Below are positions 21,849 through 34,165 of a stretch of 64,000 bases of DNA, piece by piece (the stretch's first letter is position 1; the number at the start of each line of letters is the position of its first letter). The notes under the pieces are model-generated. The model made no database searches, was not told where the DNA came from, and worked only from the letters and a program-made list of their open reading frames with translations. The stretch is from Cycas panzhihuaensis (Eukaryota; Cycadophyta), in contig CM041465.1 in NCBI GenBank assembly GCA_023213395.1, positions 144,405,741 to 144,469,740 on the forward strand. The letters are read 5' to 3'. The position numbers and the translations under genes are program-made.

Positions 21849-22820
21849 ATGGCTGCCATACATATGCTTAATGCTTGTACCATAAGGCTAACAGGGCAAT
21901 CAAATTATCAAGAATGGAAAAGAATCACAAAAAATCTCTTGATAATGAATGAGTTCTGGGGATATGTTTCTGGAAGAATCCCCAAACCTACATGTGCACC
22001 TATGGATGTTGGACTTGTTGCTGCATGGGAGGCCAAAGACGAAATAGCTTTGGCATTCATCGTATGGTTGTGGACATAAATGTAGACCAAAATATTTCTT
22101 CTGCACAATCTTCTAAAGAAGCATGGGACACCTTGTCCACTTTGTATGAAAGGCGAGATGAAGCTCGCATTTTGATGATAAAAGCTAAATTGTACTCCAT
22201 CAAATTTGTAAAGCCAATGTCGGCATTCATGTCCTCTATTAAGGAGGTTTGTAATGAATTAACTACTTTAGGTAGTCCAGCTACAAGAGATGAAATCATA
22301 GCCTCCATCACAAAAGCATTACCAAAGGACTACAACGGCTTTATATCATCAACTACACGAGATGGTTCACTAAAGGGGATGACATTCAATCAACTTGAAA
22401 GCTTATTGCTTCAAGAAGAACAAATTTATGCTAAGGATAATGAAGAACCATCTACAAAGTGCTTTCACAAAGAAGGGCAAAGACAACTCAAAAATCCAAC
22501 ACTGCATTCACAAAACAGTTTGGAAATATGAACATTGGATCTTCCAAGTCCAATATCGTTTGCCATTATTGTGGCATTCCTGGCCACTTTGCACTGAGTG
22601 CGAGAAGAAGCAAGCAGATCTTGAAGAGCAAGAAGCGGCCACGAGGTCAAAGACGAATGCGACCACGTGGTCAAAGACAACAGCAGCCGACAACAGCTTT
22701 CAACAAAGGTTCCAACAGTCAAGATCGTAATCCCCCACCAAATCGAGGTGCCTATCGAGGAGGTCCACGAGGAGGGGTCAAAGAAATGGCTACCAACGCC
22801 ATTCTAATCGGTTGCCAATG
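21849..22820 (+). pseudogene. Gag of copia B, frameshifted
   Basis: The start ATG at 21849 gives MAAIHMLNACTIRLTGQSNY, the usual N-terminus of this family, followed by LLIMNEFWGYVSGRI. A frameshift near 22060 moves reading to DQNISSAQSSKEAWDTLSTL and MSAFMSSIKEVCNELTTLG. The zinc knuckle CHYCGIPGHFA has its last cysteine in another frame. An RG/RGG-like basic tail (NRGAYRGGPRGG) follows. It would form the particle if intact. Confidence 0.85.
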
Positions 22821-22854
22821 ATGACAAACTACTTTGTGCATACCAATCAAGCAA

Positions 22855-24596
22855 CATTGACAACACTTGGATTGTCGATTCGAGCTTCTCGACATATGAC
22901 AGGAGTGAAGAACTCCTATGCAACATCAAGGAAGGTAAAGGTAAAAAGCAGTTGACCTTTGGAAATCTTTGAATCGCTTGAGATTTCGTGAATAGGCACC
23001 ATAGCTCCTTTTCATTCTCCTCAAAATCCTTCCTCATCATTTCCCAACAAAGGATGCCTACTTCATTCCTTCTATGGAGAAGAATCGCTATCTCGTTAGC
23101 CGATGAACAAGCAACACTTGAGCGCATTTATTTAAAATGGGAAATGTATCATTCGTGACAAAGATGATCGATTGTAGTCAGAGCCCACGAGGATCAAGGT
23201 CTTTACAAGTTGGATGCCAATAATATTACTCTTGATTCTGCTTACTCTGGTTCCACATCTTTGTCAAAAATTCAGTTATGGCATCAACGTCTAGGACATT
23301 TAAGCCTAGACAATCCGGGCGAGATGACATACAAACGCATGGTGTATGGGCTTCCAAAGATCTATGGTTCAAAATGCCTTTGCGAAGCTTGCATAATGGG
23401 GACACAACATCGGCTGCCTTTTCCTAAAGGCAAAGCATGGCGTGCATCTTATCCTTTGTAATTAGTTCACTCAGACTTGTGTGGACCCATGTCCACCCAC
23501 TCCTTTGGAGGAGCATTGTACTACATATCTTTTATTGATGACTTCTCTCACAAAGTCTGGGTCTACTTCCTAAAGCATAAATCAGAAGCCTTCTCCAAGT
23601 TCAAAGAGTTCAAGGCGGAAGTAGAAAATGAATCGCTACTCAATTTGCACATTAAGGTCGATAATGGAGGTGAATTCACTTCAAATGAATTCAACCAATT
23701 TTGCAAGGATAATGGAATTGGAGACAACTCACAACTCCTCATACTCCTCAAAGAAATGGAGTCTCCAAGAGGATGAATAGAACTTTGGCTAATAAAGCGA
23801 ACAATGATGCATGCAAAAGGGCTTCCAAGAGCTTCTTGGGCGAAGCATTTCATACAAATGCCTATGTGGCCAATCAAGTCCTACAACAAAGCCACCAATA
23901 TCACACGAGGAGGCATGGTCCGGAAAGAAGCCAACTATCGCCCATTTGAGAACATTCGGATGTATCACAGATATGCACATACCAGATCAACAAAGAACTA
24001 AGTTGGACAAACATAGCCTCAAATGCATCTTTGTAGGATATGCAATCCATAGCAAAGCCTACAAGTTGTATGATCCAGTTGGGAGAAAAATGCATCTCTC
24101 AAGAGATGTAATCTTTGTTGAGGATGATCAAAAAGAGTTGGATATGGCATCAATCCAACCCCCCATTGACAAAGGGAAAAAGATTGTTGAGGACTTCCCT
24201 TCCCCTCAATCTTACACACCATGTTCTTCATCTGCACCTTCTATACCATCTACTTCATTTTCATCTGCTCCACTTGAACCTTCCACTTCATCTTCTCCTA
24301 CTCATACACTTAGACCGGAAGATATGGAGGTTCATGCCACATCATTTCAAAAGTTACCTAAGTGGTACAGTCAGACGGTACAGGATGGTCATATCATTGA
24401 AGGGAAACGTCCATCAAAGTATCGGCAGCAAACAAACTTTGCACTTATGGCTGAAGTGCTTTCTACTGATGAGCCTACTACCTTTGCAGAGGCTTCACAA
24501 AGTGATAGTTGGAAAGCTGCCATGGATGAGGAGATTCAATCCATTCACAAGAATGGTACTTGGGACTTGGTCGAATTGCCTCCACACAAACAGTAA
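22855..24596 (+). pseudogene. Protease and integrase of copia B, broken
   Basis: The protease site appears as WIVDSS followed by RHMTG, two bases short of the normal DSGAS form. The integrase zinc region follows (LWHQRLGHL, then CLCEACIMG at 23381-23402). The core has LVHSDLCGPMSTHSFGG with the first D, VDNGGEFTSNEF with the second D, and a glutamate region damaged by frameshift near 23770. The C-terminal part shows LKCIFVGYAIHSKAYKLYDP and a serine-rich linker up to an in-frame stop at 24595. At least five frame breaks are present. Confidence 0.85.
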
Positions 24597-24604
24597 TCAT
24601 GTAA

Positions 24605-25980
24605 ATGGGTCTACAAGACCAAATTCCATTCGATGGGACACTCAAGCGACAGAAAGCAAGACTTGTAGCAAAGGGATTTAAACAACAAGAAGGAATTGAT
24701 TACGAGGAGACCTTTGCACCTGTAGTAAACATGAACACCATCGGACTTCTCTTGGCCTTAGCCGCACAATGCAAATGGGTCAGATATCGGATGGACGTGA
24801 AGAGCGCCTTCCTCAACGACGATCTTCAAGAGGAGGTATACTTGGAACAACCTCCACAGTTACAAGGAACAAGGCAAGGAGCATTTGGTATGTCGCCTCA
24901 AGAAGGCTTTGTATGGCTTGAAACAAGCTCCTAGGGCATGGTGCAAAAATCGATGAATACTTTTTGAGACATGGATTTCATCGATCCGTGATCGATCCAA
25001 ACTTGTACATCAAACATGATCATCACCATGTCATTTATATTGCCTTGTATGTAGATGACTTAGTGATCACGGGAGATGACACTAAGCTCATAAATGTTCT
25101 CCAAGATGATTTGAAGAGAAGTTTTGAGATGACTGATCTTGGACTTCTCCATTACTTTCTAGGCTTTGAGGTATGGCAAAGCAGGTGACGGTATATCTTC
25201 ATTTCCCAAGCCAAATATTCTTGGGACATGTTGCGAGATTCGGGATGCACGATCAGAAGACGGCGCCGACACCCATGGAGACCGGCACCAAGCTTTCTCT
25301 TAATGAGGAAGTTGAACCAGCAGATCCCACTCTCTATCGACAGTTGATTGGTAGCTTGATTTATCTCACCAACACTCGTCCAGACATTTCATTTGCAGTT
25401 GGGATTTGCTCTCGTTACATGTCTCAACCCAATCAGATACACTGGAATGCAGCAAAACGCATACTCAAGTATATCAAAGGGACATTGCAGCTTGGACTTG
25501 AGTATGTACATAAGGAGAACTTCACTTTGAAGGGGTTCTCTGATTCTGATTGGGCAGGATGCCAGGATAGCAGGAGATCTACCTCGGGTTACTGTTTTAC
25601 CCTTGGTTCAGCAGCTGTTTCATGGAGTTGCAAGAAGCAACCAAATGTTACCTTGTCCTCCACCGAGAATACAAAGTCGCAGCTAAGCGCAGCCTTGTGA
25701 GGCTATCCGCCGACGGATTCTTGGTGAGCTTGGATTTCAGCGGCAGTTCCACCGCCTTCATTGTGACAATCAGAGTGTTCTCAAGCTAACTAAGAATCCT
25801 GTTTTCCACGCACGGACCAAGCATATTGAAGTTCACCACCATTTCATCAGGGAGCATGTACACAGTGGTGAGATCACACTTCAATATCGACCAACGGAGC
25901 AACAGATGGCAGATATCTTTACCAAGCCACTTGGTAGAGACAAATTTGTAAAATTTAGAGATGGTCTTGGTGTCCGACTT
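24605..25980 (+). pseudogene. Reverse transcriptase and RNase H of copia B, broken
   Basis: RT motifs include KARLVAKGFKQQEGIDYEET, MDVKSAFLNDDLQEEVYLEQ and the catalytic YVDDLVITGDD at about 25047-25080. Frame breaks lie near 24870, 24940 and 25180. RNase H shows LGLEYVHKENFTLKGFSDSDWAG and RRSTSGYCFTLG, then a frameshift near 25670 (the TEAEY-like region reads TENTKSQ). The last 250 bp still encode the KHIEVHHHFIREHV region in another frame. Confidence 0.9.
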
Positions 25981-25993
25981 AACATTGTAAACA

Positions 25994-26004
25994 GTAAGGG
26001 GGGG
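25994..26004 (+). other. Polypurine tract of copia B
   Basis: A G-rich purine run (GTAAGGGGGGG) immediately precedes the 3' LTR. Confidence 0.85.
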
Positions 26005-26571
26005 TGTTAAACCTTATGTTTTAAATGTTAAGTGAATGTACTTTTATTTTTCATGTATATATGCACTTTTACTTTAGGGGTGACTTATCACTTAAGTGAT
26101 AAAGTGCACACCCACATTCTTTCTAGTGACACAACGTTGTCACTAAAGGGTCAATGGACCCTCATGCACTTTTGCTCATGATCCAAGTCATGTATCTTGG
26201 ATGTTTGACACTTGTCAAACATCCAAGGCCTTAGGTGAGGATGCAAGGCTTGATCCAAGTCATGTATCTTGGATGCTTGACACTTGTCAAACATCCAAGG
26301 CCTTAGGTCTCTCATTTCACTCTATATAATGAGACCTCTCCTCATTGTCTCACAAGGAGAGTTGGAGTCAGATTGTTGTGCTATCAGTTTGCTAATCAAA
26401 CTGTTTCTTCTTGGGAGGTTGGACCAATTCCAACTCCACATATTGGGTATCATTTTCTCTTGCTGCTATTTCTCTTTGTGTCATTTATGCTTTCATGCTT
26501 TCATGCATTTTCAGTATTATGCTTGTACTTATGATCTTGGGACTAATGTGGCCTAATGCCCATTTTCCACA
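26005..26571 (+). repeat. 3' LTR of copia B
   Basis: It is 567 bp and carries the same duplicated U3 module and palindromes as the 5' LTR. The second CCCAC target copy follows at 26572-26576. Confidence 0.95.
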
Positions 26572-26685
26572 CCCACATGTCGACTTCTATATAGGCCTTC
26601 TCACTTATCTTGATTAGATCACTTATACCACATAGTTGTTTGTGATCTCTTTGCTTCCACATCTTACATTGTATTACTTCATCAT
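26572..26685. other. Short stretch of older sequence between B and C
   Basis: This 114-bp piece joins the sequence left of B with the sequence right of C. It ends with the ATCAT target of element C and holds a TATATAGG motif. No gene is seen. Confidence 0.6.
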
Positions 26686-27474
26686 TGTTGGCATCAAAAT
26701 TGACTCAATGGCTGTGTGAGGACCAGAGGTAGGTCAGATAACCTGGGTTGTGCAGGTACGGACCGTACGGAGGTACGCACGAGCAGTAACAGCGAAAAAG
26801 CGTGCATTCGCAGGTGCATGACGGTGCGTGCACGGCGAATGCGCGCAGAACATACGATGGCGGAACGCAACTGAGCGGCCATGCGCATTACTCCAGGGAC
26901 GGTGAAGACCAGGGAGGTGCACGACGCATTTGACGTCTGGAACCAAAGGAAGAATTAATTAAGGTTAACCAAAGAGATTAAGTGAAGAGGCACGATGGTC
27001 GAAAGGGTACGGCAGTTATGACAGTCATAACCCTTCACCCAAAAGGTACCAACATGAGTACTTAAGGAGGTACGCATGATTCACCCGTTAGGGTGAGAGC
27101 CGAGATCAAGGGTACGCAAGGTGCGTATGACAAGACGTATGACAACCGATTGGAGCATGAGTGCATGATAAGTACCATCCGGTACGCATATGTAATAGAG
27201 GATCAGATGTCACCGGAATGCTCAGAACGATTCCAAATTTCGTAAATAAACCGTTGAATTAATAAAAGAAGAGTTATGTGGAAATTGGTGCATTCTTGAT
27301 GTGTGTTGATGATGTCTTTGAAGTATGTATTGAATTACATCTTGTGTACCATTCTCGTGAATTATATGTGGAATATATGTGTATAACCATGTTGACAGGT
27401 CCTAAAACTAGACTATAGCGTGTAACCTTGACAGTGCACCGATTCCACAAGGGCGTGGAATCTATAAGTCAACA
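26686..27474 (+). repeat. 5' LTR of gypsy C
   Basis: A 789-bp LTR with TG...CA ends and many GTACGCA/TGCGTA motifs. It is preceded by ATCAT and followed directly by the primer site. Confidence 0.9.
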
Positions 27475-27488
27475 TTGGTTCCGTTGCC
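27475..27488 (+). other. Primer binding site of gypsy C
   Basis: TTGGTTCCGTTGCC follows the LTR at once and closely matches the site of element A. Confidence 0.65.
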
Positions 27489-27609
27489 TCGTCCATTGAG
27501 GAGGGACAGGGGCCTAGGGGTTTCAAAGAAAAAAGAATGTGTAAAGGCGAGAGGACCCAGGCTGCGTCGTGATGGCGGTAACTAAGCCACAGTGACCTGG
27601 GACCTTCCA

Positions 27610-29284
27610 ATGCCACCTAAGAGGCCTTCAAGGTCGGAAGAGCCCCAAAAGGATACTTCACCTAAGGAAAAAGAAACCCGGCAGCAAAGGGCACTAAGAT
27701 GGTCAAAAGAGGCAAAACTCGGAAGGGCGAGGAGACTAAGTTCGCAAAACAACGAGACTAAGGGACAGTCAGTTGAAGGATCCGAGGCAAGTGGAGCCCA
27801 GACACCTCGTGAAGAAGAAACCCATGGCGAACGATGGTATTGACACCAACCCCTATCGAGATGATTTGTTTAGCCGGAATTGGAAGGAAGCCTAAAGTGG
27901 ACGAAAAACATAAGGAAATCTTAACAGAGGAAGTATACCAATGAGGACAGCCAAGGACCTAGGTGATGTTGATAAGAAGGCGGAGGAAGGTCCCTCGGCA
28001 TATTGGGAAAACAAGCTAACGAGGCGACTATTTGAAGATTCGGCGTAAAAGGGTTCGATCAATCTTACATTATGGTAACACCATTGACAATACAAGTTCC
28101 AGGTGTAGTGGAACCTATACATATAAAAACTCCGTTCAAAAATCCGTTGTTTGGAAAGGATACGGCAGAGAGTCACTCGAAGACATCCCCAAAGGACGGA
28201 GGAGGGAAAGATCACCATCGGGGGAACAGTTGCAATCTCCCAAGATGGACGACCATAGAGATTTCGGAAATTAATCTTCAATGATACTTGAGCATAGCAG
28301 AGCATGTGTATTTGTTTGAGAATCTCATTGATGTTAGAAAAATAACAGACGAAGATGAGATTAAAGCACGCTTTGTACATTGAGAGGTGTACCCTTGGCT
28401 TGGTATAAGGAAACGAACAAAATGAGCCATGGGCAAAGATGAAGAAAGCGTTCAAGAGAGATTCCAAAAGTTTCGCGAATGAAGTGTGGAAATCGCATTC
28501 AGAAATCGTGCAGAGGCTGGGAATCCGTCCTAACTTACATTAGTAGAATGAAGATTATTGCGGCAAGTATGATCAATGAGACAATTACGGATCATAACAT
28601 GAAGAATTACTTCACGAGGGCTAAATGAGAAGTTGCGAGCCATGATGCATGCTCATCCTGAAATCATTCAAGAATGCTCGGGAGTTGGCATTGGATTTCG
28701 AGATGGAAATGGATGCCCGTGCGGGGACAAGATTCCTTCGCTAAGATTGCAAGATGAGATTAGAGAGTCGAGACAGTAATCAAGATAATCGACCCTTCCG
28801 CCAAAGTTGGAGTAGCGTAAGAGGAGTCTCGAATTAGAGGCACGAGGAAAGAAGTAGCCCGATTGAAAATCGAAATAATCGGGAAGAAGAAGAGACACCA
28901 AAGAAGAAAGAGCACACGGAAGGGTGACCAAGTGGTGCCATATTTGTGAAGAAAACTCACATACCACCCGGAATGTGAATTGAACTTAAAAACAATGTGA
29001 CGCACCAACGTGAGAAGTGGTGCCACATATGTGAGGTGGATACCCACACAACTAGGGATTGCTTCTACAATTCCGGAGGAAAATCATTCAGAGGTCGAGG
29101 TCGGGAAGAGGCAACCCACCTGCAACGTGTATACAACGAGGGGTGCAAGAGCCCTCAAGAAAGAAACAGATGGGAAGATGCCTCATGCCTACTGATTCGA
29201 ATCGAAGTCCGAATGCCCGATGAAGCTAGCATACGAACAAAACCGTCAGAGGTAATAATAGGCCCAAGTGACCACAAAATGTAA
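27610..29284 (+). pseudogene. Gag of gypsy C, broken
   Basis: The likely start is MPPKRPSRSEEPQK at 27610, as in element A, with a basic, charged N-terminus to a stop near 27841. The core is recognisable in scattered frames: LTLRGVPLAWYKE-like sequence near 28380-28420 and a region around 28550-28660. Two zinc knuckles follow, WCHICEENSHTTRN near 28935 and WCHICEVDTHTTRDC at 29024-29068. Stops and frameshifts are frequent. Confidence 0.7.
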
Positions 29285-29342
29285 GATTGCAAGGGTAAAG
29301 CCAAAGCAACAAACTTAATGACGATCGTCTTAAACAAAATAT

Positions 29343-30130
29343 GTGAAATTGCAGAATAAGCAGAAAGAGAAAGTGGATGAAGAATACCCACATCCCCCAA
29401 CTGAATTGGATCGGTACAAGAAAGCAAAACAAGTGTTGGACGGTTTAATCCAGGAGGAAAATATACTGCCAATGGGTAAGCCAGAAACAAAAAATGTGTA
29501 CGTTCGGAAAAACAAACAAAAAGAGCCAGAGAAACTACTAGAAGAATCAACGGTAAAACCCCAAATGGTGCAAATGGAGGAGTTATTCAAAGGATTACCA
29601 GCCGAAGATATTCCCCGAATGTTGGTACTAATGGAGAATTTAGTAAAAGCGATTGCGATTGACCATTCCTCCGTCTCGGTGATTGATTGGATTAAAGGAG
29701 GTGTGTTGCAAAGAGGAATTACCAAAAGTTTGAAACAAGTTATACCATCGCTTGACATGGATCCAATGGTAACCATGTCTCGTATTGGGAGAAGCATTTC
29801 CTCGAGTCATTGTGGATGGAGGGGCGTGATGGCGTGTTACCCATCGCAACATGGCGTAAATTGGGAAGTCCGCAATTGGAGCAAAGAACTTATTCACTCA
29901 AATTGGCCAATGAATTACTGATGCGACCGTGGGCGGTTGGCGATATAAAAGTAAACGTGGCAGGGATAGTGGTGAGAATCGACTTCACGATCGTAGAAAC
30001 AGAGAAAAGAGCCACTCCCTACCCAGTTACTAGGAAGGCCATGGTTGTCTAAGCAATGCCTCCGACTGGGAAAAGGTAACCTTCACTTTGTCGACAAAGA
30101 ACAACAAAGTGGTGCTACCAATCTTTGGGA
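29343..30130 (+). pseudogene. Protease region of gypsy C, broken
   Basis: A 192-codon frame (29343-29921) covers the protease leader; it ends in a frameshift next to the active site, which reads VIVDGGA at about 29806-29826 in one frame and continues as LPIATWRKLGSPQLEQ in another. LLGRPWL-like sequence, again split by a frameshift, lies near 30025-30050. The DGG form of the active site matches element A. Confidence 0.7.
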
Positions 30131-30408
30131 AGGAATTCAATTGAGGTAATCCTGCACGAAGGATCTAGCACAACAAGAATCAAAGACAACATTCTTCCAA
30201 TGAGGAAGAACATATCTTCCACATGGCGGAAGAACTCACGACGTCAAGCGAAGACGCATGAAGAACCAACGGATCTCGAGGAGGTATACAACTCTTCTGA
30301 TGACGAACATGGTATGAGGTTCGTGGATTCTTGGCTCAGGATGCTTATGAAGTAAACTCCTCTTCATTCGTATGTAATTTGTTATCTAAATATGTATCGT
30401 AAACATTG

Positions 30409-31480
30409 ATGATGATAATTTAAATTCTTTTGATTATATGCTGACTAATGATCATTTGGAAACTGATAACACCCTAGACCAACCAACCCCTAGTTTATCT
30501 AGTAATTTTCATAGTTTTTTCTAGTTAGTAGTAACCCCGACATCCGCCTACTTGGTGTGGGTCCCGAGGTAGATTCCCTACCCCTTTTATACAACCCGAG
30601 GAAGGAAGTAACATTCCTCCTCTTCTTCCTTAGAGGTACACCTTGACCTTAAATCTCTTCCAACCATTGGCGCCAAAACCGGAGAAATGGAAGGAGGATT
30701 CTTTGGTAAGTGCTTCTAGCGAGTCCGGTCTAGGAAACAAAATTACCATTCCGGGAAAAACTAGCGGTCAAACCTATATTGGAGATTACGTTAAACCATT
30801 CTATGGGGAACAGTTATATGGGACTACCCATTTAACACATTGTATTGAGTATTGGATAGAACAAGGTAACGGGGATAAAACTAAATGGCAACAGGACTTA
30901 ATTCTAACTCTATGAGGGACAGCTTGGTATTGGTACTTAGCTCACCAACATAACCTTAGCCATTGGCAAGAATTGCAATCGATGTTTCAATACGATTCGA
31001 TCATCCAACCAACTAGCTATTCCAATATTCTATGTAGGACAGACCCTAGAAAACACATACAGTGTGTAAACAGGCTGGAAATCCTTGAGTATACCTAAGC
31101 AGATTGGTCTAACTACTTCTACCACACCACAGGAAAGTAGCAAAAAGCGGTTCTGGGAAGGGAGAAAAACTTAGAGATAACTTGGGAAAACCTAAGGAAT
31201 CTTTTATCAAAACCTTTAGGCATACCTCGGAAAACCAAGAAGTAGACACGGTTCAAACATATCGAATAATGAGCATAAAGCTAGAACAAAGATCCAATGG
31301 ATCATGAAACAATAGATTCCACACATAGCGAAAATGAAGAAATTGTGAATTATCCTGCAGAGTTCTGAATTCACCGTTGGAGAAAGAGAAATAGAAGATA
31401 CTCCAGGCACAAAACGGAAAATGTGGAAGAAGTGGGAAAAACAAAGTTGAAAACAACGAAATTAATGTTGGCAACTCGTA
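30409..31480 (+). other. Foreign gag-like insertion between protease and RT of gypsy C
   Basis: Element A has about 375 bp between the protease frame and the K insertion site in RT, while element C has over 1.3 kb before the matching FAWSYKDL motif. The excess includes a candidate LTR end (CCAACCA at about 30660-30666), a primer-site-like TGGCGCCAAAACCGG at 30668-30682, and gag-like sequence: THLTHCIEYWIEQGNGDKTK, LILTL, then AWYWYLAHQHNLSHWQELQ. This matches the Retrotrans_gag pattern but differs from the Gag of element C. I see no second LTR. The left limit is a guess. Confidence 0.45.
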
Positions 31481-31489
31481 AAATCCTAA

Positions 31490-32800
31490 ACTCATTCGAA
31501 TTGGAGATTATTGGGATTCCCAAACAAGAGCCAAAGCTCAAAGAATTGTTCAAGAATTCCGTGATGTATTTGCGTGGTCATATAAAGATTTGAAAGGTAT
31601 TCCTTGAAATAGGAATGCATCACATTGATCCGTGGAAGACGCTAAACCAAAGAAACAGACCATATCGTATGAATCCAAGTATAAAGAAAAGTGAAAGCCG
31701 AATCGATAAAATGTTAGAAGCGGGGTATATATATGAAATTGACTACGGTGTTGGGTGAGCCACATAGTAGTAGTCCCAAAGAAAATGGGAAAATTCGAGT
31801 CCTGTGGATTACGTACAATTAAACAAAGTGACGAAAAGATCCATTTCCGCTGCCATTCACGGAGGATATTCTAGAAGCGATCGGAGGAAATGAAATTTAT
31901 TCATTCACAGACGGATTTAGTGGGTACAATCAAGTGCGGATTGCCCCGTAAGATCGTGCCAAAACAACATTCAGAATAGAATGGGCACGACGCCTATAAG
32001 GTAATGCCATTTGGTCTTACGAATGCACCAAAGAACATTTCAACGGATTGTGATTAATATCTTTCGTAAGTTCATTGGAGAAAAAGTTCTTTGTATTTTT
32101 AGACGATTGGACATTATGCGGGTTAATGAAGAACCACATGGAAAACTTAAGAGAAATGTTGCAAACTTGGAAAACAAAGCGTGTCTCAATCCGAAAAGTG
32201 TACATTTCGGTACCATTTGGAAACCTCTTGGGGCACATAGTCGAAAGAAGGATTGTCGACAGATCCGGTAAAGTGTCGCCATTTTACACTTTCCGACACC
32301 AAATACGAGGAAGCAACTAAAGGTTTTTGGGTTTAACGATATTACAGAAAATTTATCGGAGGATATGCGTATGTATCGGACCTCTGGAAGAAGTACTGAA
32401 AAAGAATATTGAGTGGATATGGACAAAAGATCGAAGAACGAGCATTCAAACACCAAGCGTGCCATAGTAGCAAAGACCGATACTACGATTCCGGATTGGA
32501 AGAAAACCTTCCATGTGCATGTGGATCGCCACAACACGCTATTGGATGCGTATTGGCCCAACCCATGATGATAAAATGGATCATCCAATATATTTTGCCG
32601 ATGGAAACTTACAAGAGCGGAAGCGTAATTATACAACAACAGAGAGGAAGCACTCGGCATGGTTTATGCACTACGTAAATTTCGACACTATTTATTATCT
32701 AATCCATTTCTATTTTTTGTCGACCATCAAGCTTTGATGTATCGGTGAACAAACCTATTATGCGAGGAAGAATCGGATGGTTAATCTTTGCTCCAAGAAT
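31490..32800 (+). pseudogene. Reverse transcriptase and RNase H of gypsy C, broken
   Basis: Visible motifs in several frames are IVQEFRDVFAWSYKDLKGIP (about 31543-31602), a degraded RINPxIKK region, FSGYNQV near 31918-31935, MPFGLTNAP near 32005, and FLDDW near 32095-32110. RNase H remains include the HVDRHNTLLDA-like region near 32515, a TERKHSAW segment and FFVDHQAL near 32715. More than ten frame breaks are present, so no product is expected. Confidence 0.75.
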
Positions 32801-32959
32801 TTTCGCTCGTAATCATTGTGAAACCGTAAGGCGCACATTATCCCGCATCAACTATCAAGAATCAAAAATGGAGAGAGAGCTACGGGGTACGGATGACTTT
32901 CAGACGCAGCTCTATTCGGCGTGGATGCAGTTCCAAAGATCGGTATGAGGGTATACCGT

Positions 32960-34165
32960 AATACCTAACAACCAGAAAGTCCCAGCAGAATTAGATCGTA
33001 CGGGAAGAAGGAATTTCATTAGAAAAGCGGAGCCATACCAACTCATTAGTGGAGAATTGTATAAATTGGGACCAGATGACATATTGCGACGTTGTGTTCG
33101 ACAGCATGAGACAAATCAGATTATGTCGCAGCACATGAAGGAGTAGCAGTGGCCACATGGGGAAATTGGCCACATGGCGGAAAATCTTGACGTCGGGATT
33201 CCGTGGCCATCAATGTTCGACGATGTGAAGAAATGGGTTCAAGCATCGACCACCGCCAACGAGTGGGGAAACCTAACAAGCGAGATTTCCACCCGTTGCA
33301 TCCTATACTACCCTTGGCACCGTTTGAAAAGTGGGGACTCGACTTTGTGGGGCCGATCAAACCAGCAGCACGACGATCAAACGCTCGATACATTCTGGTA
33401 GCCACAGACTACACGACAAAGTGGGTGGAAGCACGTGCATTGAGGAAAGCCGATGCAGAAAGCACAGCAAGATTTCTGTATGAGGTGATAATCACGAGAT
33501 TTGGATGCCCCTTGGAGATTGTGAGTGACCAAGGTGCCCATTTCCTTAACCAAACCATGGAAGCATTGACAACTGCCTTCATGATCAGCCATCGGAAATC
33601 AACCCCATACTATCCCAGAGCCAACGGTCAAGCGGAAAGCTCCAACAAGATAATCGAAAACTGTTTACGGAAGATATGCGACATCGGCGGTCAGTTGGGC
33701 AGAAGTTACCTTTCGTACTATGGGCTTTTCGTACGACGTATAAGCGATCGGTGGGGCAAACACCATTTCAACTTGTGTATGGCACAGAAGCCATCCTTCC
33801 AACTGAGTTCGAGATACCCAGCTTGCGAGTGGCAATACAATGCCGACTCGACGACCTCCGATCCACGATCGAAGATTTAATACGGTTGGAAGAAACGCGA
33901 CATCTAGCAAATTGGGTGCAGCATATAGAGAAAAGACGACAAAAGGCATGGCATGACCGCCATTTGAGGAAACCACAATTCAATGAGGGTGATCACGTAT
34001 TGCTATCTGACAAATTCAAAACGCACCCCGGGAAACTCAAGATGCGATGGTTGGGACCATACATCGCAGAAAGAATTTTCAAGAATGGTTCGGTCACGAG
34101 AAATCGACGGACCCTTGCTACCAACACGGGTAAATGGTAGCAGACTCAAGTCCTATATCGAGTAG
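32960..34165 (+). pseudogene. Integrase of gypsy C, broken
   Basis: The zinc-binding region (about 33060-33260) is badly damaged. The catalytic core is well kept in one frame from about 33290: LAPFEKWGLDFVGPIKP with the first D, CPLEIVSDQGAHFLNQT with the second D, and YYPRANGQAESSNKI with the E. The C-terminal part lies in the frame 33676-34140 with PFQLVYGTEAILPTEFE, EGDHVLLSDKF and MRWLGPYIAERIFKNGS. The core is close to that of element A. Confidence 0.85.

Larger units (their letters stand above)
19346..26571 (+). mobile_element. Element B: complete Ty1/copia retrotransposon, broken coding region
   Basis: LTRs at 19346-19911 and 26005-26571 differ at about 8 bases plus one indel (about 1.5 percent). 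The target duplication is CCCAC (19341-19345, 26572-26576). Primer site, leader, gag, protease, integrase, RT, RNase H and polypurine tract follow in the copia order over 7.2 kb. The pol frames are interrupted many times despite the young LTRs. Elements D and E are close relatives: their Gag starts share MLNACTI(R/W)L and their LTRs share palindromes. Confidence 0.93.
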
